This document shows positions 1 to 7,437 of a stretch of 25,810 nt of DNA, one piece after another. The notes below the pieces were generated by a model. The model did not search any database. It was not told the DNA's origin and saw nothing but the letters and a program-made list of their open reading frames with translations. The DNA lies in the NCBI RefSeq assembly GCF_000331775.1, contig NZ_CAPJ01000169.1:1-25810 (forward strand). Direction: 5' to 3'. The DNA comes from Xanthomonas translucens pv. translucens DSM 18974 (GTDB taxonomy: Bacteria > Pseudomonadota > Gammaproteobacteria > Xanthomonadales > Xanthomonadaceae). Position numbers and translations under genes: made by a program. Position 1 is the stretch's first letter. Each line of letters opens with the position of its first letter.

Positions 1-605
1 TTGACGACATGCAGTACACACGTCGCGACTGGCGCAACCGCAACCAGATCAAGACCCCGCAGGGCGTGCAATGGTTGAGCGTACCGGTGCTGAGCAAGGG
101 CAAGTATCACCAGCGTATTGCCGACACCGAACTGGACGGACCCGAATGGGCCGAACTGCACTGGCGCGCGCTCGCGCAGAACTATCGCCGCGCCCCGCAC
201 TTCGATGAGATCGCCGCCTGGCTGCAGCCGCTCTACCTTCAGCCCCATACCCATCTTTCGCAGATGAACCGGCGCTTCCTGGAAGCGATCTGCGGCTACC
301 TGAAGATACCGACCGTGTTCAGGAGTTCGTCCGACTACGCGTTGCTCGACGGCAAAACCGAACGCCTGGCCGACCTGTGTGCGAAAGTGGGCGCGACCAC
401 CTATATTTCCGGGCCGGCGGCAAAAACCTACATCGACGAAGATGTGTTCCGGCAGTACGGCATCGCGCTGGCCTGGTTCGACTATGCCGGTTATCCCGAA
501 TACCCGCAGCTGTGGGGCGACTTCGTGCACGGCGTGAGCATCCTCGACCTGCTCTTCAATTGCGGCGCCGAGGCTCACAAATACATGAGACACGTGCGCC
601 CATGA
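1..605 (+). CDS. WbqC-like family protein (5' partial)
   Basis: The protein matches the WbqC-like family, found in O-antigen and aminosugar clusters; its biochemical role is not firmly established. The family's conserved N-terminal block (aspartates, then a Q-[FY]-[TK]-[RK]-x-W-x-x-R-N stretch) is visible: the window opens in frame with two Asp codons followed by [12 protein letters not shown] and IKT. The ATG at position 9 therefore lies inside the gene, and roughly 25 N-terminal residues are probably upstream of the window. The usual C-terminal part follows, with the [12 protein letters not shown] and [11 protein letters not shown] stretches and the closing [10 protein letters not shown] motif. 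The stop overlaps the next start by ATGA at 602-605, so the gene is translationally coupled to the glycosyltransferase. Family assignment is firm; function is not. Confidence 0.88.
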   Translation, partial: DDMQYTRRDWRNRNQIKTPQGVQWLSVPVLSKGKYHQRIADTELDGPEWAELHWRALAQNYRRAPHFDEIAAWLQPLYLQPHTHLSQMNRRFLEAICGYLKIPTVFRSSSDYALLDGKTERLADLCAKVGATTYISGPAAKTYIDEDVFRQYGIALAWFDYAGYPEYPQLWGDFVHGVSILDLLFNCGAEAHKYMRHVRP

Positions 606-1531
606 AACTGTCCATCGTCACCACCCTGTACCAGTCCGCCCCCTACATCGCGGAGTTCCATCGGCGCGCCAGCCTTGCGGCACAGCGCCTGGTGGCGGAC
701 GATTACCAGATCGTCCTGGTCAACGACGGCTCTCCGGACCAGAGCCTGGAGCTGGCGGTGGACTTGAGCGAGGCTGATCCGCATGTCGTGGTGGTGGATC
801 TGTCGCGCAACTTCGGTCACCACAAGGCGATGATGACCGGCCTGGCGCATGCCACTGGCGAACGGGTGTTCCTGATCGACAGCGACCTGGAAGAAGAACC
901 GGAGTGGCTGGCAGCGTTCAGCCACGCCCTGCAGGAACACGCGGCCGATGTCGTCTACGGCGTGCAGACGCAACGCAAGGGCAATGCGTTCGAGCGCTGG
1001 AGCGGGCAGTGGTTCTATCGCGCATTCAAACTGCTGACAGGTATAGCGTTGCCCGAAAACGTGGTCACCGCACGGCTGATGCGCCAGCGCTATGTGCAGG
1101 CGCTGGTGCAGCATCGCGAACGCGAAGTGTTCATGGCCGGGTTATGGCATATCACCGGCTTCCGGCAGCAGCCGCATGCGGTCGCCAAGCACAGCACCAG
1201 CCAGACCACGTATACGCTGCGCCGCAAGCTGTCGCTGCTGGTGAACTCGGTCACCTCTTTCAGCAATGCGCCATTGGTCAGCATCTTCTATGTCGGCGTG
1301 GCGATTTCGCTGATGGCGCTGGTCTATATCGCCTACCTGATGGTGCATTGGGCGTTCCTGGCACGACCGCTCAGCGGCTGGACCTCGGTGATGGCGTCGA
1401 TCTGGCTGCTGGGTGGCATGATCATCTCCTTCATCGGCGTCATCGGCATTTACCTGTCGAAGATCTTTTCCGAAACCAAGCAGCGCCCCTATACGATCGT
1501 GAGGCGGATCCATGCACAACGACACGACTGA
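602..1531 (+). CDS. GT2 glycosyltransferase, ArnC/GtrB-like (polyprenyl-phosphate sugar transferase)
   Basis: This 309-residue protein has a cytosolic GT-A domain followed by two C-terminal membrane segments (about 226-249 and 264-287), the layout of ArnC, GtrB and DPM-type enzymes that move a sugar from a nucleotide carrier to undecaprenyl phosphate on the inner face of the membrane. Visible motifs are the N-terminal [13 protein letters not shown] strand, VNDGSPD at 40-46, [15 protein letters not shown] (66-80), close to the equivalent stretch of ArnC/GtrB, and DSD at 93-95 as the metal-binding DxD. The C-terminal ETKQRPY is also typical. The start at 602 is fixed by the ATGA overlap with the WbqC-like gene; an in-frame extension upstream reads as a shadow of that gene. 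The 3' end overlaps the methyltransferase by 20 nt. The donor sugar cannot be read from sequence; the neighbours suggest an amino-deoxy sugar. Confidence 0.92.
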   Translation: MKLSIVTTLYQSAPYIAEFHRRASLAAQRLVADDYQIVLVNDGSPDQSLELAVDLSEADPHVVVVDLSRNFGHHKAMMTGLAHATGERVFLIDSDLEEEPEWLAAFSHALQEHAADVVYGVQTQRKGNAFERWSGQWFYRAFKLLTGIALPENVVTARLMRQRYVQALVQHREREVFMAGLWHITGFRQQPHAVAKHSTSQTTYTLRRKLSLLVNSVTSFSNAPLVSIFYVGVAISLMALVYIAYLMVHWAFLARPLSGWTSVMASIWLLGGMIISFIGVIGIYLSKIFSETKQRPYTIVRRIHAQRHD

Positions 1532-2147
1532 GCTGCTCGCCGATGTCGCTGGCTACTATAGCGACAAGCTCGCCCAGCACGGGCAGACCGCGCGCGGCGT
1601 GGATTGGAACGGCGAGGACGGCCAGGCCCTGCGCTTCGCCCAGCTGTGCACGCTGATCGGCGGCGACGGCGCGTTTTCGGTGAACGACCTGGGCTGTGGC
1701 TATGCCGCGCTCTACGACTACCTGCGCGCGCGCCACGCCGGCGTGGACTATGCCGGCTTCGACGTCTCCGCCGATATGGTGGCGGCCGCGGCCACGCGAC
1801 ACGCCGCGCAGCCCAACGCCAGATTCGTGGTCGCCGCAGAACCCGACCGGATTGCCGACTACGGCATGGCCAGCGGCATTTTCAATGTCCGCCTCGGCCA
1901 CGATCCGGCGCGCTGGCAATCCTACGTCGAGGCGACGCTGGACATGCTGGACCGCACCAGCCGCACCGGCTTCGCGTTCAATTGCCTGACCAGCTATTCC
2001 GACCGCGAGCGCATGCGCGATCATCTCTACTACGCCGATCCCTGCCAGTCCTTCGACCTGTGCAAGCGGCGCTATTCACGCAATGTCGCGCTGCTCCACG
2101 ATTACAGCCTGTACGAGTTCACGATACTGGTGAGGAAAACACCATGA
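1512..2147 (+). CDS. Class I SAM-dependent methyltransferase
   Basis: This 211-residue soluble protein has the class I methyltransferase signature: motif I VNDLGCGYAALYDYL at about 58-71, then the acidic second strand YAGFDVSADMV (80-90), where the Asp would bind the SAM ribose. The mid-region GIFNVRLGHDPARWQSYVEATLDML resembles motif IV and post-motif helices. There is no signal peptide or membrane segment. It starts inside the glycosyltransferase gene and ends in an ATGA overlap with the acyltransferase, so it is the third cistron of the operon. In this context it probably methylates a sugar hydroxyl, an amino group or an acyl substituent; the acceptor is unknown. The class is clear, the substrate is not. 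Confidence 0.85.
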   Translation: MHNDTTELLADVAGYYSDKLAQHGQTARGVDWNGEDGQALRFAQLCTLIGGDGAFSVNDLGCGYAALYDYLRARHAGVDYAGFDVSADMVAAAATRHAAQPNARFVVAAEPDRIADYGMASGIFNVRLGHDPARWQSYVEATLDMLDRTSRTGFAFNCLTSYSDRERMRDHLYYADPCQSFDLCKRRYSRNVALLHDYSLYEFTILVRKTP

Positions 2148-2812
2148 GCAAGCAACCGCTGGTCATCTTCGGCGCAGGCGACATCGCGCAACTGGCACAC
2201 TATTACTTCAGCACCGACTCGGACTACGAAGTGGTGGCGTTCACCATCGATGCCGACTACATCACCGACAGCCATTTCTGTGGCTTGCCGGTGGTGGCCT
2301 ACGCGCAACTCGCAGACGCCTACCCGCCCGAGCGCAACGCGATGTTCATCGCGCTGAGCTACTCCAAGCTCAATGCGATACGCAAGGAGAAGTACCTCGC
2401 CGCCAAGGCGGCCGGTTACCGTTGCGCCAGCTATGTCAGCTCGCATGCCACCGTCCTCAATGACGGCCGGATCGGCGACAACTGCTTCCTGCTCGAAGAC
2501 AACACCATCCAGCCGTTCGTGCAGATCGGCGACAACGTCACGCTGTGGAGCGGCAACCATATCGGCCATCACTCGAGCATCGGCAGCCACTGCTTCCTCG
2601 CCTCGCACATCGTCGTGTCCGGCGGCGTGGAGATCGGCGAGCAATGTTTCATCGGGGTGAACGCGACGCTGCGCGACCACATCCGCATCGGCCCCAAAAC
2701 CGTGGTCGGCGCCGTCGCCCTGCTGCTGGGCGACGCCGAGCAGGAAGGTCTGTATATCGGCGCCGCCACCGAGCGCTCCGCGGTCCCCAGCACACGGCTG
2801 AGAAAGATATGA
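2144..2812 (+). CDS. NeuD/PglD-family sugar O/N-acyltransferase
   Basis: This 222-residue protein has the two-part NeuD/PglD layout: a small Rossmann-like N-terminal domain (LVIFGAGDIAQLAHYYF, residues 6-22) and a left-handed beta-helix of hexapeptide repeats from about 100 to 190 (IGDNCFLLEDN, IGDNVTLWSGN, IGSHCFLASH, IGEQCFIGVN, IGPKTVVGA). The GHHSSIGSHCF motif at 141-151 carries the histidine that acts as general base in PglD. Members acylate amino or hydroxyl groups of sugars using acyl-CoA. With the aminotransferase encoded further down the operon, the simplest reading is N-acylation of a 4-amino-4,6-dideoxyhexose nucleotide, the job WecD does in the ECA pathway but from a different fold. 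The start is set by the ATGA overlap at 2144-2147. Acyl donor unknown. Confidence 0.9.
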   Translation: MSKQPLVIFGAGDIAQLAHYYFSTDSDYEVVAFTIDADYITDSHFCGLPVVAYAQLADAYPPERNAMFIALSYSKLNAIRKEKYLAAKAAGYRCASYVSSHATVLNDGRIGDNCFLLEDNTIQPFVQIGDNVTLWSGNHIGHHSSIGSHCFLASHIVVSGGVEIGEQCFIGVNATLRDHIRIGPKTVVGAVALLLGDAEQEGLYIGAATERSAVPSTRLRKI

Positions 2813-2898
2813 CACGCACACCTGCACAGGATGCGCCGGGTCGCATCGCCGGCCTGGCCGAGCGCAGAGCGACTGCCGCCCAGCCGGAGCCTTGCTGA
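2809..2898 (+). CDS. Possible 29-codon coupling ORF
   Basis: A 29-residue reading frame (MTRTPAQDAPGRIAGLAERR then ATAAQPEPC) starts in an ATGA overlap with the acyltransferase stop and ends in a TGATG overlap with the ATG of the ArnE-like gene. It fills the only sizeable gap in the first part of the operon exactly. No family is recognised, and the Ala/Arg/Pro-rich composition is what random GC-rich sequence also gives. It may be a translational bridge that carries ribosomes to the membrane-protein start, or a coincidence. No independent evidence of translation is visible apart from the coupling geometry. Confidence 0.3.
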   Translation: MTRTPAQDAPGRIAGLAERRATAAQPEPC

Positions 2899-3275
2899 TG
2901 CCGCCACGGCCCCTGGACTATCTGTATATCGCCGCCACGATCGTGTTCACCGTGTACGGCCAGTTGATCCTGAAATGGCGGATCGCCAAGCTGGGTCCGC
3001 TGCCTGCCGAGGCGTTCGACAAGCTCAAATTCCTGGTGTCGTTGCTGTTCGACCCGGCGATCTTCTCTGGCTTCGCCGCAGCGTTCCTGGCCTCGCTGGC
3101 ATGGATGGCGGCGATGACCCGCTTCGAACTCAGCCACGCCTACCCTTTCATGAGCCTGAATTTCGTCATCGTGCTGTTGCTCAGCGGCTGGTTGCTGAGC
3201 GAGCCACTGACGCCGCAACGCCTGGCCGGCGTTGCCTTGATCATGGCAGGCACCGTGGTTGCCGCCCGTGGCTGA
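2898..3275 (+). CDS. ArnE-like small DMT/EmrE-type membrane protein (candidate lipid-linked sugar flippase)
   Basis: This is a 125-residue protein with four predicted membrane segments (about 8-24, 45-68, 82-100, 107-123). It belongs to the EmrE/DMT superfamily but looks like ArnE rather than a multidrug pump. The essential membrane Glu of EmrE in helix 1 is absent, replaced by a VYGQLILKW stretch (GQ..LK, like the GQLCQK of ArnE), and the AYPFMSLNFVIV segment at 81-92 closely matches ArnE. ArnE/ArnF translocate undecaprenyl-phosphate-aminoarabinose; only one subunit is present here, so a homodimer would be expected. I chose the ATG at 2898 because GGAG at 2887-2890 sits 7 nt upstream; a TTG two codons earlier is the alternative. 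The stop overlaps the next gene. Confidence 0.85.
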   Translation: MPPRPLDYLYIAATIVFTVYGQLILKWRIAKLGPLPAEAFDKLKFLVSLLFDPAIFSGFAAAFLASLAWMAAMTRFELSHAYPFMSLNFVIVLLLSGWLLSEPLTPQRLAGVALIMAGTVVAARG

Positions 3276-4875
3276 GCCGCTCGCCCGCCCGCGCTTCGCC
3301 GAGCGGTATCGATGGCTTGTGGTGTCGCTGATGGTCTTGCTGTCGGTGCTGGCGGTCTGTGCCGCCTGTCCGCCGCGCTGGGAAACCAATGACGATGTCG
3401 GCATGGCGATGTTGTCGCATGGCTATGGCATGGCCGCCGTCGGCTCGCCCAATCTGGTGTTCTCCAATGTCGTCTGGGGGTACATCGTGCGCCTGTTGCC
3501 CACGCCGGGTGGCATCGATGGCTATACGCTGGCGACATTCGGCGTGCTCGTCCTGGTCGCAACGACCTTGCTGTACAGCCTGCGGCGCCTCGGCAACGGC
3601 TGGCCACTGGCGGCCGGCATCGTGCTGCTGACGCTGGCACGCCCGCTGCTGCTCCCGCAGTTCACCGTCAACGCCGGCCTGTTGGCGGTGGCTGCGGTCG
3701 TGTGTTTGCGCCTCTACGCCCACGCAGGACGCGCCCAGGCGCTGTGGCTCGGCACGACGCTGCTGTTCCTGAGTGGCATGGTGCGCAGCCATGAATTCCT
3801 GCTGGTGCTGTTGATCGCCCTGCCGCTGCTGCCCTGGCGCGCGCTGACGCAAGCACATGCTCCGCGCTGGGCCGCCGCCGCGCTTTGTCTCGCGCTGCTT
3901 GCCGCTGCGCTGCTGGACCGCAATGCGTACGCCACGCCGGAATGGAAGGATTTCAACGATCTGAATCTGGTCCGCGCCGCATTCACCGATTTCGGCGCCG
4001 GCGACTATCTCAAGACCCGTCCCGACATTCTGGCACGCCACGCCTATACGACCAACGACATCGACCTGCTGAGTCGCTGGTTCTTCCCCGACCCGCAGCT
4101 GGCCGACCCGATAGCATTGAAGGCGATGCTGGCGGAAGCCGGCGCGCTTGCGCTGCGCGAAAACGGGTTGCGTGCTGGCTGGCAGGGCATCCGCGCGCTC
4201 TGGCATCCCAACCTGCTGCCGTCATTGATTGCCGCGTTGCTGCTTGGCGTGCTGCTCCCCAAGCGCAGGGTGGCGGCCAGCTGGCTTGTTTGCGTCTCGG
4301 CCGTGTTCATGATGGGGCTGCTTGGCCGGCCCGGCGTCTTGCGCGTGTACATCCCGCTGATCGCCTTGTTGACGATCGCGCCGTTGCTGTTCGGCACCGC
4401 GCTGCAGACCAGGAAGCGTCCTGCGATCCTCGCCGTCGTGGCACTGGCGGCGTTGGCCAATGTCTGGCTGGCGGCCGGCGCGTGGCAGACCGCGCGGCGC
4501 GCGGACGCGCAGGCACGCGGCGATCTCGCATCGCTTCCGCAGGGATCGATCGTGGTGTGGGGCGCCACCTTTCCTTTCGAGGCCGTCTACCAGCCGCTGA
4601 GCGGTGCCGACGAACACGCCCGGTATCGGCTGTACGCACTGGGCGCCTTCACGCTGGTGCCGAACTCCGTTGCCAGGCACGAAGACCGCGCCGGACGCGG
4701 ATTCGTGCGCCTTCTGCAGCGAAACGCAGGGGTGACGATCGTCGCCAACGAGCAAGGCCTGCAGTGGCTGGACCTGTATTGCAGGCAGCGCCTGAAAGGC
4801 GAACCAGCGCAATTGCAGGTGTGGCAGGCCGGCGCGTTGCTGGCCAGCCGACAGCGATGCGCGGTGGCGAGGTGA
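3268..4875 (+). CDS. Polytopic membrane protein, probable GT-C type glycosyltransferase
   Basis: This is a roughly 535-residue inner-membrane protein with one N-terminal helix (about 17-33), a cluster of hydrophobic helices through the middle, and a C-terminal region (from about 420) that looks soluble. Just after the first helix comes PPRWETNDDVGMAM, with adjacent acidic residues D42-D43. An acidic pair in the first periplasmic loop is the hallmark of GT-C enzymes, which use polyprenyl-phosphate sugars as donors. I do not recognise a specific family, so GT-C is an inference from topology, this motif and the ArnC-like and ArnE-like neighbours. The GTG at 3268 gives an 8-nt overlap with the ArnE-like stop; TTG at 3259 is an in-frame alternative. 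The aminotransferase gene follows after 6 nt. Confidence 0.8.
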   Translation: MAEPLARPRFAERYRWLVVSLMVLLSVLAVCAACPPRWETNDDVGMAMLSHGYGMAAVGSPNLVFSNVVWGYIVRLLPTPGGIDGYTLATFGVLVLVATTLLYSLRRLGNGWPLAAGIVLLTLARPLLLPQFTVNAGLLAVAAVVCLRLYAHAGRAQALWLGTTLLFLSGMVRSHEFLLVLLIALPLLPWRALTQAHAPRWAAAALCLALLAAALLDRNAYATPEWKDFNDLNLVRAAFTDFGAGDYLKTRPDILARHAYTTNDIDLLSRWFFPDPQLADPIALKAMLAEAGALALRENGLRAGWQGIRALWHPNLLPSLIAALLLGVLLPKRRVAASWLVCVSAVFMMGLLGRPGVLRVYIPLIALLTIAPLLFGTALQTRKRPAILAVVALAALANVWLAAGAWQTARRADAQARGDLASLPQGSIVVWGATFPFEAVYQPLSGADEHARYRLYALGAFTLVPNSVARHEDRAGRGFVRLLQRNAGVTIVANEQGLQWLDLYCRQRLKGEPAQLQVWQAGALLASRQRCAVAR

Positions 4876-4881
4876 CCGCCC

Positions 4882-6081
4882 ATGGCCACACCGACCGACC
4901 CGTTTCAAGCAGATGCCTCTTCCCGGACCGCGGACACGTATCGTATGAGCAACGATTCCATCCCCTTCAACTGGCCACACATGACCGGGAAGGAGCTGTC
5001 CTACATCGCCGAGTCGCATTTCAACGGCCGCCTTGCCGGCGATGGCCCGTTCACCCGCCGCTGCCACGACTGGCTGCACAAGCGCACCGGCGCACGCGCG
5101 CTGCTGACCCACTCGTGCACGGCCGCCCTGGAAATGGCCGCGTTGCTGCTGAACATCCAGCCAGGCGACGAAATCATCATGCCGTCGTACACCTTCGTTT
5201 CCACCGCCAACGCCTTTGTGCTGCGCGGCGGCATCCCGGTGTTCGTCGATATCCGCGAAGACACCCTGAACCTGGACGAGCGCCTGATCGAAGCCGCCAT
5301 CACCGCCCGCACCCGCGCCATCGTGCCGGTGTACTACGCCGGTGTCGCCTGCGAGATGGACAGCATCCTGGACATCGCCGCACGCCACGGGCTCAGCGTG
5401 GTCGAAGATGCGGCGCAGGGCGTGATGGCCAGCTACAAGGGCCGCGCGCTGGGCGCGATCGGCGACATCGGCGCTTACAGTTTCCACGAGACCAAGAACG
5501 TGATCAGCGGCGAAGGCGGCGCTTTGCTGATGCGCGATGCCGCGCTGGCGCAGCGCGCGGAGGTCATCCGCGAGAAGGGCACCGACCGCAGCCGTTACTT
5601 CCGTGGCGAAGTGGACAAGTACACCTGGCAGGATGTCGGCTCCTCGTTCCTGCCAGGCGAGTTGACCGCCGCCTTCCTGTGGGCGCAGCTGGAAGAGGCC
5701 GAACGCATCACCCAGGATCGGTTGCGCAGCTGGGCCCGTTATCACGCCGCGCTGCAATCGCTCGAAGACCGCGGCGCGATCCGCCGCCCGATCATCCCGG
5801 ACGAGTGCCAGCACAACGCGCATATGTACTACGTCCTGCTGCATCCGCAGTCCGATCGGCAACACGTGCTGGAGACGCTGCGCGCACAGGGCATCGGATC
5901 GGTCTTCCACTACGTGCCGCTGCACGACTCGCCCGCGGGCAAGCGCTACGGCCGGGCCGAGGGACACCTGGAGATCACCCAGCGCCAGTCCAGACGCCTG
6001 CTGCGGCTGCCGCTGTGGACAGGACTTAGCGAGGCCCAGCAGGACCGGGTGGTGGACGTCTTTGCGCGCGCGCTTGGCTGA
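4882..6081 (+). CDS. wecE: dTDP-4-amino-4,6-dideoxygalactose transaminase (WecE/RffA type)
   Basis: This is a PLP-dependent DegT/DnrJ/EryC1 aminotransferase. The match to E. coli WecE is close and collinear: IPFNWPHMTGKELSYI at the start, LAGDGPFTRRC, THSCTAALEMAALLL, PGDEIIMPSYTFVSTANAF, YYAGVACEMDSI, VVEDAAQGVM, SFHETKN with the Schiff-base lysine (K205), REKGTDRS and VDKYTWQD. The expected product is dTDP-4-amino-4,6-dideoxygalactose from the 4-keto-6-deoxyglucose nucleotide. GAGGTG at 4869-4874 lies 7 nt before the ATG at 4882, which favours this start, although it adds about 21 residues before the usual family N-terminus. ATG at 4945 gives the family length but has a poor ribosome site. 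Upstream enzymes RmlA and RmlB are not in the window. Confidence 0.93.
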   Translation: MATPTDPFQADASSRTADTYRMSNDSIPFNWPHMTGKELSYIAESHFNGRLAGDGPFTRRCHDWLHKRTGARALLTHSCTAALEMAALLLNIQPGDEIIMPSYTFVSTANAFVLRGGIPVFVDIREDTLNLDERLIEAAITARTRAIVPVYYAGVACEMDSILDIAARHGLSVVEDAAQGVMASYKGRALGAIGDIGAYSFHETKNVISGEGGALLMRDAALAQRAEVIREKGTDRSRYFRGEVDKYTWQDVGSSFLPGELTAAFLWAQLEEAERITQDRLRSWARYHAALQSLEDRGAIRRPIIPDECQHNAHMYYVLLHPQSDRQHVLETLRAQGIGSVFHYVPLHDSPAGKRYGRAEGHLEITQRQSRRLLRLPLWTGLSEAQQDRVVDVFARALG

Positions 6082-6144
6082 GTCGCTGGTCGCGCACGGC
6101 AACGCACGGCCGCAGCCGCACCGCATCTAACACGTGGAGTACCG

Positions 6145-7068
6145 ATGACGGCGTATTGGAAGAAACTGGGTCTGGTCTTCAGCGCGAGCGGCCAGACCTC
6201 CTGGCCGCACGCCTACGCCGCCGTACCGATCGCCGAGCGCATCGACGACAGCGACCGCTATCGGATCTATTTCAGCAGCCGCGACGCGGCAAATCGCAGT
6301 TTCACCTCCTACGTCGTCATCGATATTCGCCACCCCCAACGCATCCTCGATGCCGCCACCGCACCGGTCCTGCACCCGGGCGCTCTGGGCGAGTTCGACG
6401 ACAGCGGCGCGATGGCGACCTGGCTGGCGACGCATCGCGGGCAGCGCTTCCTGTATTACATCGGATGGAACCTCGGCGTGACCGTGCCGTTCCGCAATTC
6501 AATCGGCCTGGCGATCGCCGCGGGAGCCGAACAGCCGTTCGCCCGCCATTTTCCCGGGCCGATCGTCGACCGCTCGGCCACCGAACCGCATTTCTGCGCA
6601 AGCTGCTGCGTGCTGCCGGGCGAGGATCTGTGGCGCATGTGGTACCTGTCCTGCACCGGTTGGGAGCTGCACGGCGGCAAGCCGAGGCACCGCTATCATC
6701 TCAAGTACGCCGAGTCCGACGACGGCATCGCCTGGCGCCGCAACGGCGATGTCGCGATCGACTATGCCGACGCCGCGGAGTACGCCATCTCCCGCCCCTG
6801 CGTGATCCGCGACCCCGACCGCTGGCGCATGTGGTACTCCTGTCGCGGCAGCGCCTATCGCATCGGCTACGCCGAGTCCGCCGACGGCGTACGCTGGCAG
6901 CGATTGGATCATCTGGCGGGAATCGCCCCCTCCCCCAGCGGCTGGGATTCACAGATGATCGAGTATCCCTTCGTGTTCGATCACGATGGCGAGCGCTACA
7001 TGCTCTACAACGGCAACGACTATGGCCGCAGCGGCTTCGGGCTGGCGGTTCTGGAACACGGTCAGTAG
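6145..7068 (+). CDS. Beta-propeller glycosidase-like protein (GH43/GH32-like fold)
   Basis: This 307-residue protein lacks a signal peptide and reads as a five-bladed beta-propeller of the GH32/43/62/68 superfamily. Blade-like repeats are visible: DLWRMWYLSCTGW and DRWRMWYSCRGSAYRIGYAESADGVRW, followed by a closing DGERYMLYNGNDYGRSGFGLA. GGAG at 6135-6138 precedes the ATG by a suitable distance, and the gene follows the aminotransferase by 63 nt in the same direction, so it is probably the last cistron of the operon. Proteins of this kind occur in O-antigen and capsule loci, but their activity is rarely known. Being cytoplasmic, it could act on or bind a sugar precursor rather than degrade extracellular glycan. 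Catalytic acids cannot be assigned by eye. Confidence 0.75.
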   Translation: MTAYWKKLGLVFSASGQTSWPHAYAAVPIAERIDDSDRYRIYFSSRDAANRSFTSYVVIDIRHPQRILDAATAPVLHPGALGEFDDSGAMATWLATHRGQRFLYYIGWNLGVTVPFRNSIGLAIAAGAEQPFARHFPGPIVDRSATEPHFCASCCVLPGEDLWRMWYLSCTGWELHGGKPRHRYHLKYAESDDGIAWRRNGDVAIDYADAAEYAISRPCVIRDPDRWRMWYSCRGSAYRIGYAESADGVRWQRLDHLAGIAPSPSGWDSQMIEYPFVFDHDGERYMLYNGNDYGRSGFGLAVLEHGQ

Positions 7069-7437
7069 CGGCCTGCGCCAAAGCCCCCGCGCGATCCGGC
7101 CAATGCGTCGATCGCTGCGGCGCACGGCCGGTTCGCCGGCACGTGGTCGTACACGGCTGCCAACCTGCACGCGCAGCGGCAGTGTCAGCTGAAGGTCTCG
7201 CATGGCCGCTGCCTGAGCACATCACGGGCGGTCTTGCGCTGGCCTCAGGCTTGCGCAAGGCGCCAGTTCGAGGCCAGCCACGGATGGCCCAGTGCAGCGC
7301 ATTGCCAGGGCATTCGGCAGCGACGGCATGCCCCGGCTACGGCCGCCTGCATGCCACGCCGATGGGCGACGCTTCGCAATCGCCACTTCGCGAAATATAA
7401 TCATTCTCGATTACCCCCTTCCCTAACCACGGTCGCG
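7069..7437. other. Intergenic region upstream of the TonB-dependent receptor
   Basis: About 370 nt separate the end of the polysaccharide operon from the receptor start. Frames are open in places, but nothing reads as a recognisable protein. The only convincing element is the Fur-box candidate near the 3' end. I see no strong hairpin-plus-T terminator after the operon. Confidence 0.5.
7390..7408 (+). promoter_or_regulatory. Fur-box candidate
   Basis: This AT-rich 19-mer in otherwise GC-rich DNA matches the 19-bp Fur consensus at 14 positions; its right 12 bases, ATAATCATTCTC, match 11 of 12. It ends 29 nt before the receptor start codon, the usual place for an iron-repressed promoter. Fur occupancy is inferred. 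Confidence 0.7.

Noticed and set aside
2898..3275. Multidrug SMR exporter
   Set aside because: The essential helix-1 Glu of EmrE is absent and the sequence resembles ArnE, in a sugar operon.
3885..6029. Very long open frame on the + strand across the GT-C and aminotransferase genes
   Set aside because: Arg/Pro/Gly-rich out-of-frame shadow typical of GC-rich DNA; the true genes in another frame have clear homology.
4222..6126. 634-codon open frame on the - strand
   Set aside because: Antisense to wecE and the membrane protein, low-complexity composition, no motifs.
7373..7391. Possible PIP box (two TTCGC half sites)
   Set aside because: The spacing is 9 nt, not the 15 nt of HrpX-controlled plant-inducible promoters.
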